DNA of 59,982 nucleotides from a virus. The stretch is from positions 1-59,982 of IMG/VR virus record IMGVR_UViG_3300035698_017647; one strand, given 5' to 3'. Both the position numbers and the translations under genes were made by a program. Shown one piece after another: positions 41,653 to 51,131 of this stretch (positions within the stretch are counted from its first letter, which is position 1; each line of letters begins with the position of its first letter). The notes beneath the pieces were generated by a model, which searched no databases, was not told the origin of the DNA, and was given only the letters and a program-made list of their open reading frames with translations.

Positions 41653-42352
41653 GGTTGATAATAATTATATCCCTGTTGTTAATTTCATCAGAATGAAGAT
41701 CAATGTAATCGTACAATTCTATGTCAATTTTATGTATCTCTTGCAATCTTAATTTAATTCTATCTGGAACATCTTTCAACTTAGGTCTTCTAGTTCGGTG
41801 ATCAATGTGTCTATATGACATTTTTATTTCTTCATTCTCAGACCATTGCCAATTGAAACGTCTAGACAATAAGTCCCAATATTCATCCAATCTTTTTGTT
41901 GTACAAATAAATGAAAAAGAATTTTCTATATTTCCTTTAGCTATTTCTAAATGTTTTTGATTCACTATTTGTTTTCCTTTCATTGGAAGTCCACACAACA
42001 TTTTAGTCGAAGAGATTGTATGATCAAATCTACATATTTCATCTTCATATTTTTCTAACTTGTTAAAGTCTAATATCTCTTTGTTGATATGCTTCCTTTG
42101 AAAGAAATGAGACAAGACTCTGTCTATGGGATTTCTTGCAATAGAAAGATAAGCACAAGGAGCGTTTAGCTGTTTATGAACACCAAAATGTAAATGACCA
42201 GCTAAAAATTTTACTTTTTCAAAATCCTTCATTTTACTATTCCAGTTAACTATCTCTGAATGAGTATAATTATTTCCTCCAATAACACTGTGAACTAGAG
42301 ATGTTCCACCGGATTTAGGGATATGAATAAAAATTGGTATAAAGTTATTCAT
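41645..42352 (-). CDS. Sulfotransferase family protein (second copy)
   Basis: 235 residues, similar throughout to the 40021 gene: PIFIHIPKSGGTSLVHSVI (5'-PSB loop) and YLSIARNPIDRVLSHFF (3'-PB), although the Asp of the usual R-D-P is Asn here. The paralogues flank the GSCFA gene, and tandem duplication is likely. It overlaps both neighbours by eight bases. Target unknown. Confidence 0.8.
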   Translation of the reverse strand: MNNFIPIFIHIPKSGGTSLVHSVIGGNNYTHSEIVNWNSKMKDFEKVKFLAGHLHFGVHKQLNAPCAYLSIARNPIDRVLSHFFQRKHINKEILDFNKLEKYEDEICRFDHTISSTKMLCGLPMKGKQIVNQKHLEIAKGNIENSFSFICTTKRLDEYWDLLSRRFNWQWSENEEIKMSYRHIDHRTRRPKLKDVPDRIKLRLQEIHKIDIELYDYIDLHSDEINNRDIIIINHE

Positions 42353-43214
42353 AATTCAATTCAGCTAACTCTTTTCCAGCTATCTTTTGAAAGATTTCTT
42401 TCTCTTGATCTGTCCATGAATGCCAACGTTGGTGTACATTTTCTCCTGAACCAAAAGAACTATGTTGACGCTGGATATTCTTCTTTATAGTTAAATCAAA
42501 TGCTCTCTGTACAAAACCTATATCTACTTCTAGTCCAGCAAATTTATACATATCATTCATTGTACCAGCACAGTCTGATATAAAATCTTCGAATCTAATC
42601 ATTTTAAAGTTAGGTAGAGCAGTCTGACAATCAAGAGCTAGTCGTGCTCTGTTCCTGAATGACTTACAGAGAACCTGAAAATAATCATCGGGATTTTTGT
42701 TATGCTTATCCTGTTCAATACCCCCAGGAATGTTACGCAGAGACTCAATTTGATTACGTCCATCTCTCATCATGTAGATGAAACGCCAATCATCTCCAGG
42801 AAGATTTGCTAGTTCGTCTGGACCAAACCTCACAGGAGTTTCTACACCATAAGGTGTAGGTACTTCAAGATGATTTTTTACATCTCCCCACCAGTCTCCT
42901 ATATGAACATGCCAAGAAAAGAAATCAAAAGGAGGATTAGTAGCAAGAGAGGATTCGACATTTGAAGCAAAATAGTTTTCGCAAGGACAAACCTTAGACG
43001 GTACGGTAGGTAACCAAATGCAATGCTGACTTCCTTCCCAATCGTCTACTTTTACTGTGTCAGGATCTGAAACTTCAGGATTGATTAAAGGCTTCCCACC
43101 AACTATGTCTCTAGTCTTCAGACTAGCGAAGAAACTTACTTGTCTTCTTCCACTAACAAAATTCCAAAGATTTGTCCCCGCTCTAAAGTTTAGAATAAAG
43201 AGGATTTTTCTCAT
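42345..43214 (-). CDS. Sulfotransferase-like protein (Sulfotransfer_1/3 type)
   Basis: 289 residues. A different sulfotransferase-type protein: the opening RKILFILNFRAGTNLWNFV occupies the PAPS loop but is degenerate (no K-S/T-G-S/T-T), whereas FIYMMRDGRNQIESL is a good 3'-phosphate motif and RQHSSFGSGENVHQRWHSW plus EIFQKIAGKELAELNY match the C-terminal part. A divergent sulfotransferase is likely; activity is less sure. Confidence 0.7.
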   Translation of the reverse strand: MRKILFILNFRAGTNLWNFVSGRRQVSFFASLKTRDIVGGKPLINPEVSDPDTVKVDDWEGSQHCIWLPTVPSKVCPCENYFASNVESSLATNPPFDFFSWHVHIGDWWGDVKNHLEVPTPYGVETPVRFGPDELANLPGDDWRFIYMMRDGRNQIESLRNIPGGIEQDKHNKNPDDYFQVLCKSFRNRARLALDCQTALPNFKMIRFEDFISDCAGTMNDMYKFAGLEVDIGFVQRAFDLTIKKNIQRQHSSFGSGENVHQRWHSWTDQEKEIFQKIAGKELAELNYE

Positions 43215-43978
43215 AACAATCTCCTATTTTTATAGACAAAATGAGTTACTTCTCCTGGAGAACAATACTCTTTTTCAAATTCTTCTGTTACATTTACAAA
43301 ATGATTTTTCAATAAAGGAAGAAGATCTTCATGAGTAACTTTTTCCTCTTTATTTAGAGTGTGTAGCTCTCCGGAAATAATATCTATCTTGCGTAAAATT
43401 CTCTCTGGTACATCTTTAAAAACATCCCACTCAGCACCTTCGACATCTATCTTAAGAAAATGACATCTTTCTATTTCGTTATCATCAAATATTTTTTTAA
43501 GTGAAATTGTTTTCACTGTTATTGCATCTCCGCTCTCATAAAGTGTAGTGATTTCATCTTGAGGAATTACTCCACCGATAAACTGATGACAAGTCCCGTG
43601 GTCACTAACACAAGAAGTATAATATGCTGAAACATCTTTATCGTCAGAATTAGCAATTGCACGATGATATACAACTGCACTGCTTTGAAAATTATTGATA
43701 GCAATATTTTGTTTCATTAACTCTACATTCTCTGGGATAACTTCAACACTAAAAACTCGACAAGATCTACTAATCATAGCCAGTGTAGCTGATCCTATGT
43801 GGGCTCCTAAATCAACACATACATCTCCTTGACCAATTCCATGCTCTTCTAATTTATACTCATCTTGTTCTAAACAAGAAATTAATGCTCCTCCATCACT
43901 AGTTCCTTCTCTATAGAATCCAATAATAGGTTTGTCCCATGGAGTAGGAAAAGTATGTTGTTTAACTTCTAGTATCAT
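43211..43978 (-). CDS. FkbM-family methyltransferase
   Basis: 255 residues. DVCVDLGAHIGSATLAMISR is the SAM-binding loop (GxhGxxT-type), VFSVEVIPENVELMKQNI the acidic loop, and HFLKIDVEGAEWDVFKD the FkbM KIDVEGxE signature. Family members O-methylate sugars or peptides. It overlaps both neighbours by four bases in the glycan operon. The substrate is probably a hydroxyl of the glycan made here. Confidence 0.88.
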   Translation of the reverse strand: MILEVKQHTFPTPWDKPIIGFYREGTSDGGALISCLEQDEYKLEEHGIGQGDVCVDLGAHIGSATLAMISRSCRVFSVEVIPENVELMKQNIAINNFQSSAVVYHRAIANSDDKDVSAYYTSCVSDHGTCHQFIGGVIPQDEITTLYESGDAITVKTISLKKIFDDNEIERCHFLKIDVEGAEWDVFKDVPERILRKIDIISGELHTLNKEEKVTHEDLLPLLKNHFVNVTEEFEKEYCSPGEVTHFVYKNRRLL

Positions 43979-45012
43979 CGTAAATTCTCCAAGAATTTTT
44001 TAATTGATATGAACTCTTGATCAAAGTCCACTACGTTTTTGAATCTTTGATACGCTAGTGCTGACCATTGTTCATATTCATCTCTAGCTTTTTTCAACAA
44101 GTCTGTTACTTGCGGAATCGATTTGTTATTTATATCAATACAGTTGACATCACTTTCATACAACAAGTCTGCGGTAAAATCCTTTTGATAACTACAGTTG
44201 ACTACCATAGGTGTACCAGTAGCATATGCATAGTGAATGTTATATCCATATCCCTCATCTTCTGATTTAACATGCCACAAGAAGGGTATGTCTTGAAATT
44301 TCTTGGCCATATTCTTTAGACTAGCGAACTCTGGAGATGTTCCATCTCTATTCCCTGCACCGTAAGCGAGGAATTCCCAGTCAGGCATTGCCTTCTCAAG
44401 TTCAAAGAATAGGTCTGGCTTATTCATAAAGTGTTGAAAATTAATAACTCTTTCCAGGTTCTTTGTAGAAGCAGGCTGAAAGATGTCGAGATCAAATTCT
44501 TGATGATAGTATACTTGATGGACATTTTTAGGGAGCAGTAGTTGTCTAGCTGAAGACAAACAGTTCTTAATATTTCTGTCTTCAAGAGGCCAATTGTTAC
44601 CTGCCTGAAAGATATGCTTAGCTTGAGGTTGGAACAGAGACAGTAATTTATTGAAGGGTTCTATATGATTAGGAAAACTAGATAGAATGATATCAAATTT
44701 CTCCTCTTTGAATCTCTCTAGAGTAATCAGTCTATAGTCTATGTCTGGTCTGAGAGGATCAGGAGCCGAAAATATACCTGGTTCAATCTCTGTAGTATGC
44801 TTTGTGAGACCGTGAATCTCCTCTACCATAATACGACTCTCAACAGGTAGGTATTGTAAAGCAGTTACTTCAGCATCAAAGACCTTCCAGTATCCTTCAG
44901 TCCACCAATCTATCCCTACAGGTTGATACAGTTCCCAGCCCAATCTCTCTTCAAACAATTTGTATAGAGAGTAAAATAAATCTCCATGATGACTATCAGC
45001 AAGGACACGCAT
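43975..45012 (-). CDS. Glycosyltransferase, GT4-like (tandem copy A)
   Basis: 345 residues. Similar in order to the next gene: MRVLADSHHGDLFYSLYKLF at the start, FDIILSSFPNHIEPFN, and AKHIFQAGNNW, then the late HYAYATGTPMVVNCSYQ, resembling the nucleotide-binding end of GT-B glycosyltransferases, though a standard EX7E is not evident. Duplication of a glycosyltransferase-like gene is inferred. Donor and acceptor unknown. Confidence 0.72.
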   Translation of the reverse strand: MRVLADSHHGDLFYSLYKLFEERLGWELYQPVGIDWWTEGYWKVFDAEVTALQYLPVESRIMVEEIHGLTKHTTEIEPGIFSAPDPLRPDIDYRLITLERFKEEKFDIILSSFPNHIEPFNKLLSLFQPQAKHIFQAGNNWPLEDRNIKNCLSSARQLLLPKNVHQVYYHQEFDLDIFQPASTKNLERVINFQHFMNKPDLFFELEKAMPDWEFLAYGAGNRDGTSPEFASLKNMAKKFQDIPFLWHVKSEDEGYGYNIHYAYATGTPMVVNCSYQKDFTADLLYESDVNCIDINNKSIPQVTDLLKKARDEYEQWSALAYQRFKNVVDFDQEFISIKKFLENLR

Positions 45013-46055
45013 TATCTCAACCTTTCTAGAAATCTTCTAATATCCTGTTCTTCTTGTTCAAAATCTACTACATCCTCAAATCTTTGATGAGCACGTTCAC
45101 ACATTGCGATGTGTTCTTCTGGCTGAGAATAATGCTGAAGTAGCTCAGCTACGTCTGCTGTAGAACGTATGCTAGTATCGATACATGTCACCTTATCTTC
45201 GAATAGCTTATTGGCATTACAACTTGAATAGTGCTTTTTAAAAATAAGAGCTGGACGACCACAAGCATATGAACTGAATATTGAATGTCCAAAACCATCT
45301 CCACCTGGCTTGTAGTGCCATGTCCAGGCTGATCGATCCATTGCATCTGCAACCGCTTGACCACCTTCCAGATTATCCTGCATTGCTGCTCCATAGGTAA
45401 CCCCTGTCCATCCTGGTAGGAGTGAGACTAGATTATCTAGTAGCTGAGGATTTTTCATGTAATGAATGTAGGAACGAATAATGTTATGAAAAGTAGGAGG
45501 ACGATATTGAAAGATATCAAGATCAATTTCCTGATGATAGAAAACTGCGTTTGTATTTGTATCAAATGGAGCAGTTGAAGCTAAGATATTATTCACTCCC
45601 TGTGGATGGCCCCAGCTATTTCCTACCTGAAAGATATGTTTAGCCTGAGGTTGGAACTGTTGAATCAACCGATTGTACGGTTGAATGTGTGCAGGAATAG
45701 AAGAGAGAACTATATCAAATTTCATGTCTTTGAACTTATCAAGTCTAATAGCACGGTGCTGTGATCCGAATGTAAGATCTTGGATATAGTAGATACCATC
45801 TTCTACTTTGTAATGAAGATTTTTTCTTTCTACTTCAGGTAGAGGCACTCCATGTACATCGTGAGGTATCTTTGTTCCTTGATGTAGACCAAGGAACTGT
45901 GCAATGGTATTAGGATGCTCATAGACATGCCAGAAGCCTTCATGTGCCCATTCTGGACCTATAGGACGATACATCTTCCATCCTAATCTCTTTTCAAATA
46001 AAAGGTGGAGTGAATAATACAGAGCTTGATTATGAAAGTCGACCAATATATTCAT
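45012..46055 (-). CDS. Glycosyltransferase, GT4-like (tandem copy B)
   Basis: 347 residues, paralogue of the gene at 43975: MNILVDFHNQALYYSLHLLF, FDIVLSSIPAHIQPYN, AKHIFQVGNSWG, FSSYACGRPALIFKKHY, and a shared DFEQEEQDIRRFLERLR end. Two copies in tandem, one base apart (stop and start share a base), suggest successive sugars or alternative acceptors. Confidence 0.72.
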   Translation of the reverse strand: MNILVDFHNQALYYSLHLLFEKRLGWKMYRPIGPEWAHEGFWHVYEHPNTIAQFLGLHQGTKIPHDVHGVPLPEVERKNLHYKVEDGIYYIQDLTFGSQHRAIRLDKFKDMKFDIVLSSIPAHIQPYNRLIQQFQPQAKHIFQVGNSWGHPQGVNNILASTAPFDTNTNAVFYHQEIDLDIFQYRPPTFHNIIRSYIHYMKNPQLLDNLVSLLPGWTGVTYGAAMQDNLEGGQAVADAMDRSAWTWHYKPGGDGFGHSIFSSYACGRPALIFKKHYSSCNANKLFEDKVTCIDTSIRSTADVAELLQHYSQPEEHIAMCERAHQRFEDVVDFEQEEQDIRRFLERLR

Positions 46056-46072
46056 GGTGTTTTCCTTAGTTT

Positions 46073-46741
46073 CTATTTGATATGTTTAGCTACTTCCCAT
46101 TCAGGATCTAGTTTTTGGAATAGAGTGAAGCCTCTTGGTGTTGGAAGATGTATGATTTGAACTTCTCCCTTGTCTACATACTTTGACAGACCATTCTTTT
46201 CACTCTTCCAGTAACCATAAGGCCAGTCATACATTTCATGATATGTTTGACCTGTATGTCCCATCTGTTGAGAGAAGTCGTGGATTGCTACAAATCCACC
46301 AAGCTTTACTTGAGGCCAAAAATAATTGAATTCGTCAAACCTGTATTGAGGCTCAGAGTCTAGGAATAGAAAATCGATTGATTGGTCTATCTTCAGATTG
46401 AGAGATTCTATCAAATGCTCTTTGACATAGTCTCTCAATTCAAGATCATTCCATAGACTAATAGCTTGATTGAGTAGAGACTGAATAACTTCACAAGTAT
46501 AGATCTTACCTTTTTGATTAATCTTGAGTGCTTCAGCCATGTAGGCACTAGAGATACCAAGGTGAGTTCCAGTTTCTACAATGAGTTCAGGTTTTAAAGC
46601 TCTCGTCAAACCATACAAAAATTCACCTATCTCTATTTCGACTCCTCCTGTGTTAAACATCTCGAAGCTGTTACCTGCATGATACTCAGGTTCCTTGTTC
46701 AGTAACGTGGTTTTGTTGATAAGATAATCTGTAATGTGCAT
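46073..46741 (-). CDS. SAM-dependent methyltransferase (Methyltransf_24-like)
   Basis: 222 residues. ELIVETGTHLGISSAYMAEA is the SAM loop, KIYTCEVIQS the acidic turn, and IDFLFLDSEPQYRF plus GGFVAIHDFSQ the post-motif strands. It resembles the small-molecule and sugar O-methyltransferase class related to CmcI. The acceptor is likely a sugar of the local glycan. Confidence 0.8.
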   Translation of the reverse strand: MHITDYLINKTTLLNKEPEYHAGNSFEMFNTGGVEIEIGEFLYGLTRALKPELIVETGTHLGISSAYMAEALKINQKGKIYTCEVIQSLLNQAISLWNDLELRDYVKEHLIESLNLKIDQSIDFLFLDSEPQYRFDEFNYFWPQVKLGGFVAIHDFSQQMGHTGQTYHEMYDWPYGYWKSEKNGLSKYVDKGEVQIIHLPTPRGFTLFQKLDPEWEVAKHIK

Positions 46742-46742
46742 A

Positions 46743-47990
46743 TTATTCTCCTTCTATTTTTCTATATTCGTGTAAGACAGGACCATAAAATTCATCAACT
46801 CTGTTACATACACGAATAAAAACTTCCTTGTCTACTTTCTTCCACTTTAGAACTTTATTTATATTGTCTATATAAATTTTTCGCAAGTCAGGATCATCTA
46901 TAATCTTAGTAATATGGTTAAAAATACAAACCATTGTACCCCAAAAATTACCATTCGATGAATTGAAAAACGAATTGTACATATCATTAACATTAGCTAT
47001 TGCAAATCTTGGATGATCTAAAGACTTGAAGGCTAACGATGTCATGTATCCATGTCCTAAATGAAAATAAGGAGCTACTACCTGTTTATATTTTTTGATT
47101 TCTTTCTTATTCTCGGGGTCTTTTATATCCTCAAAGCAATCAAAATTAAACATGGCTGTATGTCCAACACAAAGCTTCTCTTTATGTCTAAAAAGCTTAC
47201 CATCTTTCTCAACTATACCAGCATGCTTAATTCCTACCTTGGCCATTGCAGTCCAAAAATCTGTTTCTATTCGGCCTCCAATTCTTATTACTTCGTCTAA
47301 ATAGCTTTCACATTGAACTGGTACTTCATACTCTAGATAGGTAGCTATTTGTCTGAGAGTAAGTGTATTGAGAGAGAAGTATGAATATTCTGGAATACCT
47401 TGTGTTTTAAACAAAGGATTTTGGACAAACTCTTTCAACACTTCTCTAAAGAAACTTGTTTTGATAAAAGAAACACAATCTCCTTCACCTCTAGATCCCC
47501 ACAGGTCTACATCTTCAACATCCGGAAGATGTTTACCACCAATCATAGCTGTTGCGCGCCAATGATTGTTTGAAGACAATATGTTAACATCTGGATTTTC
47601 AGTTAGAAAATTATTGATGGTTCTCAACCAATCCATAGAAAGGAAACCGTCATGATCACATCTTGCAATATAATCATACTTGTCTTGGTTGCCTGTTAAA
47701 TATCCTACACAAGCCATCATGGGATTATCTGCAATAGGCTGACATGGATTGTTGAATGTTTTACAATGAGGTAACATCTCTTTCAAAACATTTGGATCAA
47801 ATCCGTTATTTTGAATAATGAAATCCCAGTTATTTAAATCTGGACAATCTTTAGCTCTTCTAATAAAGTTCTGCCAAGCTAACAAAAGAATTATGTCTAC
47901 ATTGTTAGATACAATATCGTACCTGCTATTTGATGCTGGCTTACATGCGAAACAAGAGTTATAACTATCAATTATTAGAAGTATTTTCAT
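46743..47990 (-). CDS. GT-A-type glycosyltransferase-like protein
   Basis: 415 residues. DKYDYIARCDHDGFLSMDWL contains a D-x-D (DHDG) metal motif in the usual GT-A position, with TINNFLTENPDVNILSSN after it and a long C-terminal region. MKILLIIDSYNS opens the fold. It is separated from the next gene by one base. Substrate unknown. Confidence 0.65.
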   Translation of the reverse strand: MKILLIIDSYNSCFACKPASNSRYDIVSNNVDIILLLAWQNFIRRAKDCPDLNNWDFIIQNNGFDPNVLKEMLPHCKTFNNPCQPIADNPMMACVGYLTGNQDKYDYIARCDHDGFLSMDWLRTINNFLTENPDVNILSSNNHWRATAMIGGKHLPDVEDVDLWGSRGEGDCVSFIKTSFFREVLKEFVQNPLFKTQGIPEYSYFSLNTLTLRQIATYLEYEVPVQCESYLDEVIRIGGRIETDFWTAMAKVGIKHAGIVEKDGKLFRHKEKLCVGHTAMFNFDCFEDIKDPENKKEIKKYKQVVAPYFHLGHGYMTSLAFKSLDHPRFAIANVNDMYNSFFNSSNGNFWGTMVCIFNHITKIIDDPDLRKIYIDNINKVLKWKKVDKEVFIRVCNRVDEFYGPVLHEYRKIEGE

Positions 47991-48625
47991 GCTTCCTTAT
48001 GTCCTTTAAAAATAAATGCTATTTGACTATAGAAATGTATGGAGTAGATTGTTTTATCCAGTTCATTAAGAGGCTGACCTACACGAGATCCATACTCATA
48101 TTGCTTATCTGTGTATGAATTAAGGTGATCAACTAGAGTCTTCAAATAATCAATTCCAGTAAGTGGCTGTTCTTTTGGTGCATAAGATAATTTAGGCCAA
48201 TAAGAAGTGAGGAGATCTTCTACAACGTAGACTCCTTGGTCCTTAATTTGAGGCCAGAACTCCTTGAACAAGGTTACTTGTTGGTCACAATAATGACTTG
48301 CATCATCAATGATGATATCCCATGGACCATGTTGTTTAACTTGATTACGGAATTCTTGTTGATCAAGATCTCCCATAATGTACTTAGCTCGTTTTGGTTT
48401 GTATACAAAATTTTGACTATTAGTATCAACCGCAAAAATTTGTGCATTAGGAAATTCTTTTTCCCACATCTCAACTGAGTATCCTTCAAGAATACCAAAT
48501 TCTAATATCTTAATTGGTTCATTTTTTAACTTCTTAAAATACTGCAGGTAATGATTTGCATAATCATTATATGTTTTTTGTTTCCAGTTATGCTGTCGAT
48601 CATGAATCATTGGATGAATTGACAT
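47987..48625 (-). CDS. MycE-like sugar O-methyltransferase
   Basis: 212 residues. PIKILEFGILEGYSVEMWEK (SAM loop), AQIFAVDTNS, WDIIIDDASHYCDQQVTLFK and QGVYVVEDLLTSYWP are characteristic of macrocin/mycinamicin-type sugar O-methyltransferases, whose acidic IDDxSH metal-binding motif is present. It probably methylates a hydroxyl of a deoxysugar. Coupled by ATGA to the next gene. Confidence 0.82.
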   Translation of the reverse strand: MSIHPMIHDRQHNWKQKTYNDYANHYLQYFKKLKNEPIKILEFGILEGYSVEMWEKEFPNAQIFAVDTNSQNFVYKPKRAKYIMGDLDQQEFRNQVKQHGPWDIIIDDASHYCDQQVTLFKEFWPQIKDQGVYVVEDLLTSYWPKLSYAPKEQPLTGIDYLKTLVDHLNSYTDKQYEYGSRVGQPLNELDKTIYSIHFYSQIAFIFKGHKEA

Positions 48626-48634
48626 GTTGATTTC

Positions 48635-49225
48635 CTATTTTTTACAACAAACTGCTATGTAAAAATCGTTGTTTACTATATTGTCTTGTGAAATTTCACC
48701 TGTATTCCAAGCTTGTCCATAAATTTTCACATTATCAAAATAAGATCCTAGTACATTCTTTAAAGTAGAAAAACTCCAACTACTTTTATGAAAATGATTG
48801 TACTTATCTTGTATATCTCTTGGAGTAGATAGAATAAAGATTCCTTGATTACTGAGATATGCAGATGCTATTTTTTCTAGAAGCCCCAACCCTTTTGAAT
48901 AGACTAGATGTTCTATTGCTTCGAACATTACTATGAGATCAAATTTTCCTTCTAACTCTAAGTTCTCTGCGTCTGCTACCTTAAAAATACAGTTAGGATA
49001 TTTCATTTGATCATTTTTAATAACATCTAAATCAATATCTATTCCAATTGTTTGTGCAGCTGGATTTGCTTTCTCTAACATATTAGTACCATAACCACAG
49101 CCACAACAAATATCTAAACATCTATTGGTTAAAAAAGTAGATGCAAATTCATAGCGAGCAATATGATGATTCCGCGTTTCTTCACGGATAGCAGAATCTT
49201 CTGGATCAAATCTTTCTATTACCAT
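48635..49225 (-). CDS. Class I SAM-dependent methyltransferase
   Basis: 196 residues. NRCLDICCGCGYGTNMLEKA (DxGxGxG-type), IGIDIDLDVI, KFDLIVMFEAIEHLVYSKG and GIFILSTPRD match the Methyltransf_11/23 fold. Acceptor unknown; the fourth methyltransferase-type gene of the cluster. Confidence 0.86.
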   Translation of the reverse strand: MVIERFDPEDSAIREETRNHHIARYEFASTFLTNRCLDICCGCGYGTNMLEKANPAAQTIGIDIDLDVIKNDQMKYPNCIFKVADAENLELEGKFDLIVMFEAIEHLVYSKGLGLLEKIASAYLSNQGIFILSTPRDIQDKYNHFHKSSWSFSTLKNVLGSYFDNVKIYGQAWNTGEISQDNIVNNDFYIAVCCKK

Positions 49226-50220
49226 TACAATCCTACCTTAACCTTGTAGCACTCTTTCAATTTGTTAATGAAATTCATATCTAGATTATTGAGTTGTATG
49301 TCTCTGTTGGCTAGATGCTCGTACTCTTCTACAAAATTATCTATCCCTACTATCTCATCTCTTGTTAATTCTAAAGCAAGTTTAGCCCAAGCATGGATCT
49401 GCATTTGATTGACTGAATCAGACAGGTTAGGTACCCATACTCTTTTAGTAGGAGATCTTTCTTTTGAGGTAAAGACAAGACCATCGTCTGTAATCAAATA
49501 ATCCATATACAGAGTATGGTGATGTATCCTATGACAATTTGGAGCAAAGATACCAGTACGTGTCTGGAAATTTTGGTAGTCTACAGTACCACCATCTATC
49601 TCATTGTTTTCAAGAATTCTAAGTCCAAGGGCTCTGAGCTGAATAGACATCCAGACAAAAGTATCTCCTGCCATATTTGCATTACAAGAGAGATTAATTG
49701 GTTCAATAGTACTACCTTGTGGATAAGATTTAGCGACAAAAACCAGATCAGTCTTTCTTAAGTCAGAGACTTTACAGAAGGTAAAGTATGGAGCTAGATT
49801 GAGTCCCGAACAATTATACAATGTCTTCTGTCGGTCTATGATTTCTTGAGAACAACAACCTCTAACAGTACCAATTGCATCACAATTATTATTCAACATT
49901 CTATCATATTTGGCAGGTATGAAATCTTTGTTTAGGATTAATGTATCTTCCTCTAGAAATAATACATCACCTTCATCTATAGTCTTAACCATTTGAGTTA
50001 AACTACCACCATGATCTACATAATTAGGAGTGTACATCACTTCGGTTTTGTCATGTTGACCGATATAGTCAGTCATGAAATCAACTACTCTTTTCTCTAC
50101 TGGAGAATTGATATGTATGATTAGTTTATCAACAGACTCTTTCCAATGTTTTTCATAACATTTCAAAAATAGAACTGTATTGAATACGTCGCCTCGAGAG
50201 GGCATGATTGCAGTAAGCAT
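49225..50220 (-). CDS. GT-A-like glycosyltransferase
   Basis: 331 residues from the ATG at 50220, which follows AAGGAG eight bases upstream; a frame reaching 50241 is shadow. TAIMPSRGDVFNTVLFLKCY opens like a GT2-type protein, and DEGDVLFLEEDTLILNKDFI has the acidic metal-binding stretch. Donor unknown. Confidence 0.65.
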   Translation of the reverse strand: MLTAIMPSRGDVFNTVLFLKCYEKHWKESVDKLIIHINSPVEKRVVDFMTDYIGQHDKTEVMYTPNYVDHGGSLTQMVKTIDEGDVLFLEEDTLILNKDFIPAKYDRMLNNNCDAIGTVRGCCSQEIIDRQKTLYNCSGLNLAPYFTFCKVSDLRKTDLVFVAKSYPQGSTIEPINLSCNANMAGDTFVWMSIQLRALGLRILENNEIDGGTVDYQNFQTRTGIFAPNCHRIHHHTLYMDYLITDDGLVFTSKERSPTKRVWVPNLSDSVNQMQIHAWAKLALELTRDEIVGIDNFVEEYEHLANRDIQLNNLDMNFINKLKECYKVKVGL

Positions 50221-50225
50221 GTTTA

Positions 50226-51131
50226 TTACTCCTTGTACCAATCTACTGTAAGTTTAAGATACTCATCAAAATCATAATTAAGATTGAAGCCTAGCTTTTT
50301 AATCTTATCTGAATTGACTGCATATCGAGAATCATGTGCTTTTCTATCTGGAACAATTTCTACGAATGATTCATCTCTTCCACAAAGATGAAGAAGTTTA
50401 TCTGTGATTGTCCTGTTAGACTGATGTTGGTCTGCTCCAACATTATAATCTTCTCCTGGTGTTCCTTGTTTAGATAGAAGATAAAGTGCTTTAGCCATAT
50501 CTTCAACAGATAACCAATCTCTTTCAAAATGAGTAGATGCCATTAGAGGAACTGTTTCTCCTTTGAGTAACTTAGTGGTAAAGCATGGGATTAGCTTTTC
50601 AGGATCTTGCCGTGGTCCATAGTTGTTTACTGGGAATGTAGAAATAACTGGCAAGCCATGAGTAGTTGAGTAGCTCTTACCCACCCAATACTGAGATACT
50701 TTTGAACAGGGATAGGGTGAAGTAGGTCTAAATTTATCTCCCTCTTGTGCTTCCCCTGAGGGAATAGCACCATAGGCTTCATCAGTAATCTGATTGATTA
50801 CAGGTATCTGATACTTGAGAGCTAGTTCCATTATGTTCCTAGTACCCAACACGTTGGTTTCCCAAAAGACTTTATCGCCAGCAATGCTTCTGTCAACATG
50901 ACTCATAGCAGCAAGATGGATGATATACGTAATATGATACTTTTGAAAAATAGTTTTTAAGAGATCACTGTTCCTAATATCTGCTTGTTCAAAACAAACA
51001 TCAGCTCCTTTAAGATTATCTATGTTTGATCCTTCAACTAAGGAATCAACAACAACTATGTTCTCCTTGTTGAAAAGATAATGACAAAGATTAGAACCAA
51101 TGAATCCTGCTCCACCTGTAATTAGATACAT
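50226..51131 (-). CDS. rmlB: dTDP-glucose 4,6-dehydratase
   Basis: 301 residues from the ATG at 51131. ITGGAGFIGSNLCHYL is the NAD-binding motif; HLAAMSHVDRSI, QITDEAYGAI (catalytic TDE) and SPYPCSKVSQYWVG (Tyr is conserved as the YxxxK-type dyad, with Pro-Cys-Ser between Tyr and Lys) follow, then RQDPEKLIPCF and ERDWLSVEDMAKAL. It makes dTDP-4-keto-6-deoxyglucose, coupled to RmlA with a ten-base overlap. RmlC and RmlD are not in the window. Confidence 0.93.
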   Translation of the reverse strand: MYLITGGAGFIGSNLCHYLFNKENIVVVDSLVEGSNIDNLKGADVCFEQADIRNSDLLKTIFQKYHITYIIHLAAMSHVDRSIAGDKVFWETNVLGTRNIMELALKYQIPVINQITDEAYGAIPSGEAQEGDKFRPTSPYPCSKVSQYWVGKSYSTTHGLPVISTFPVNNYGPRQDPEKLIPCFTTKLLKGETVPLMASTHFERDWLSVEDMAKALYLLSKQGTPGEDYNVGADQHQSNRTITDKLLHLCGRDESFVEIVPDRKAHDSRYAVNSDKIKKLGFNLNYDFDEYLKLTVDWYKE

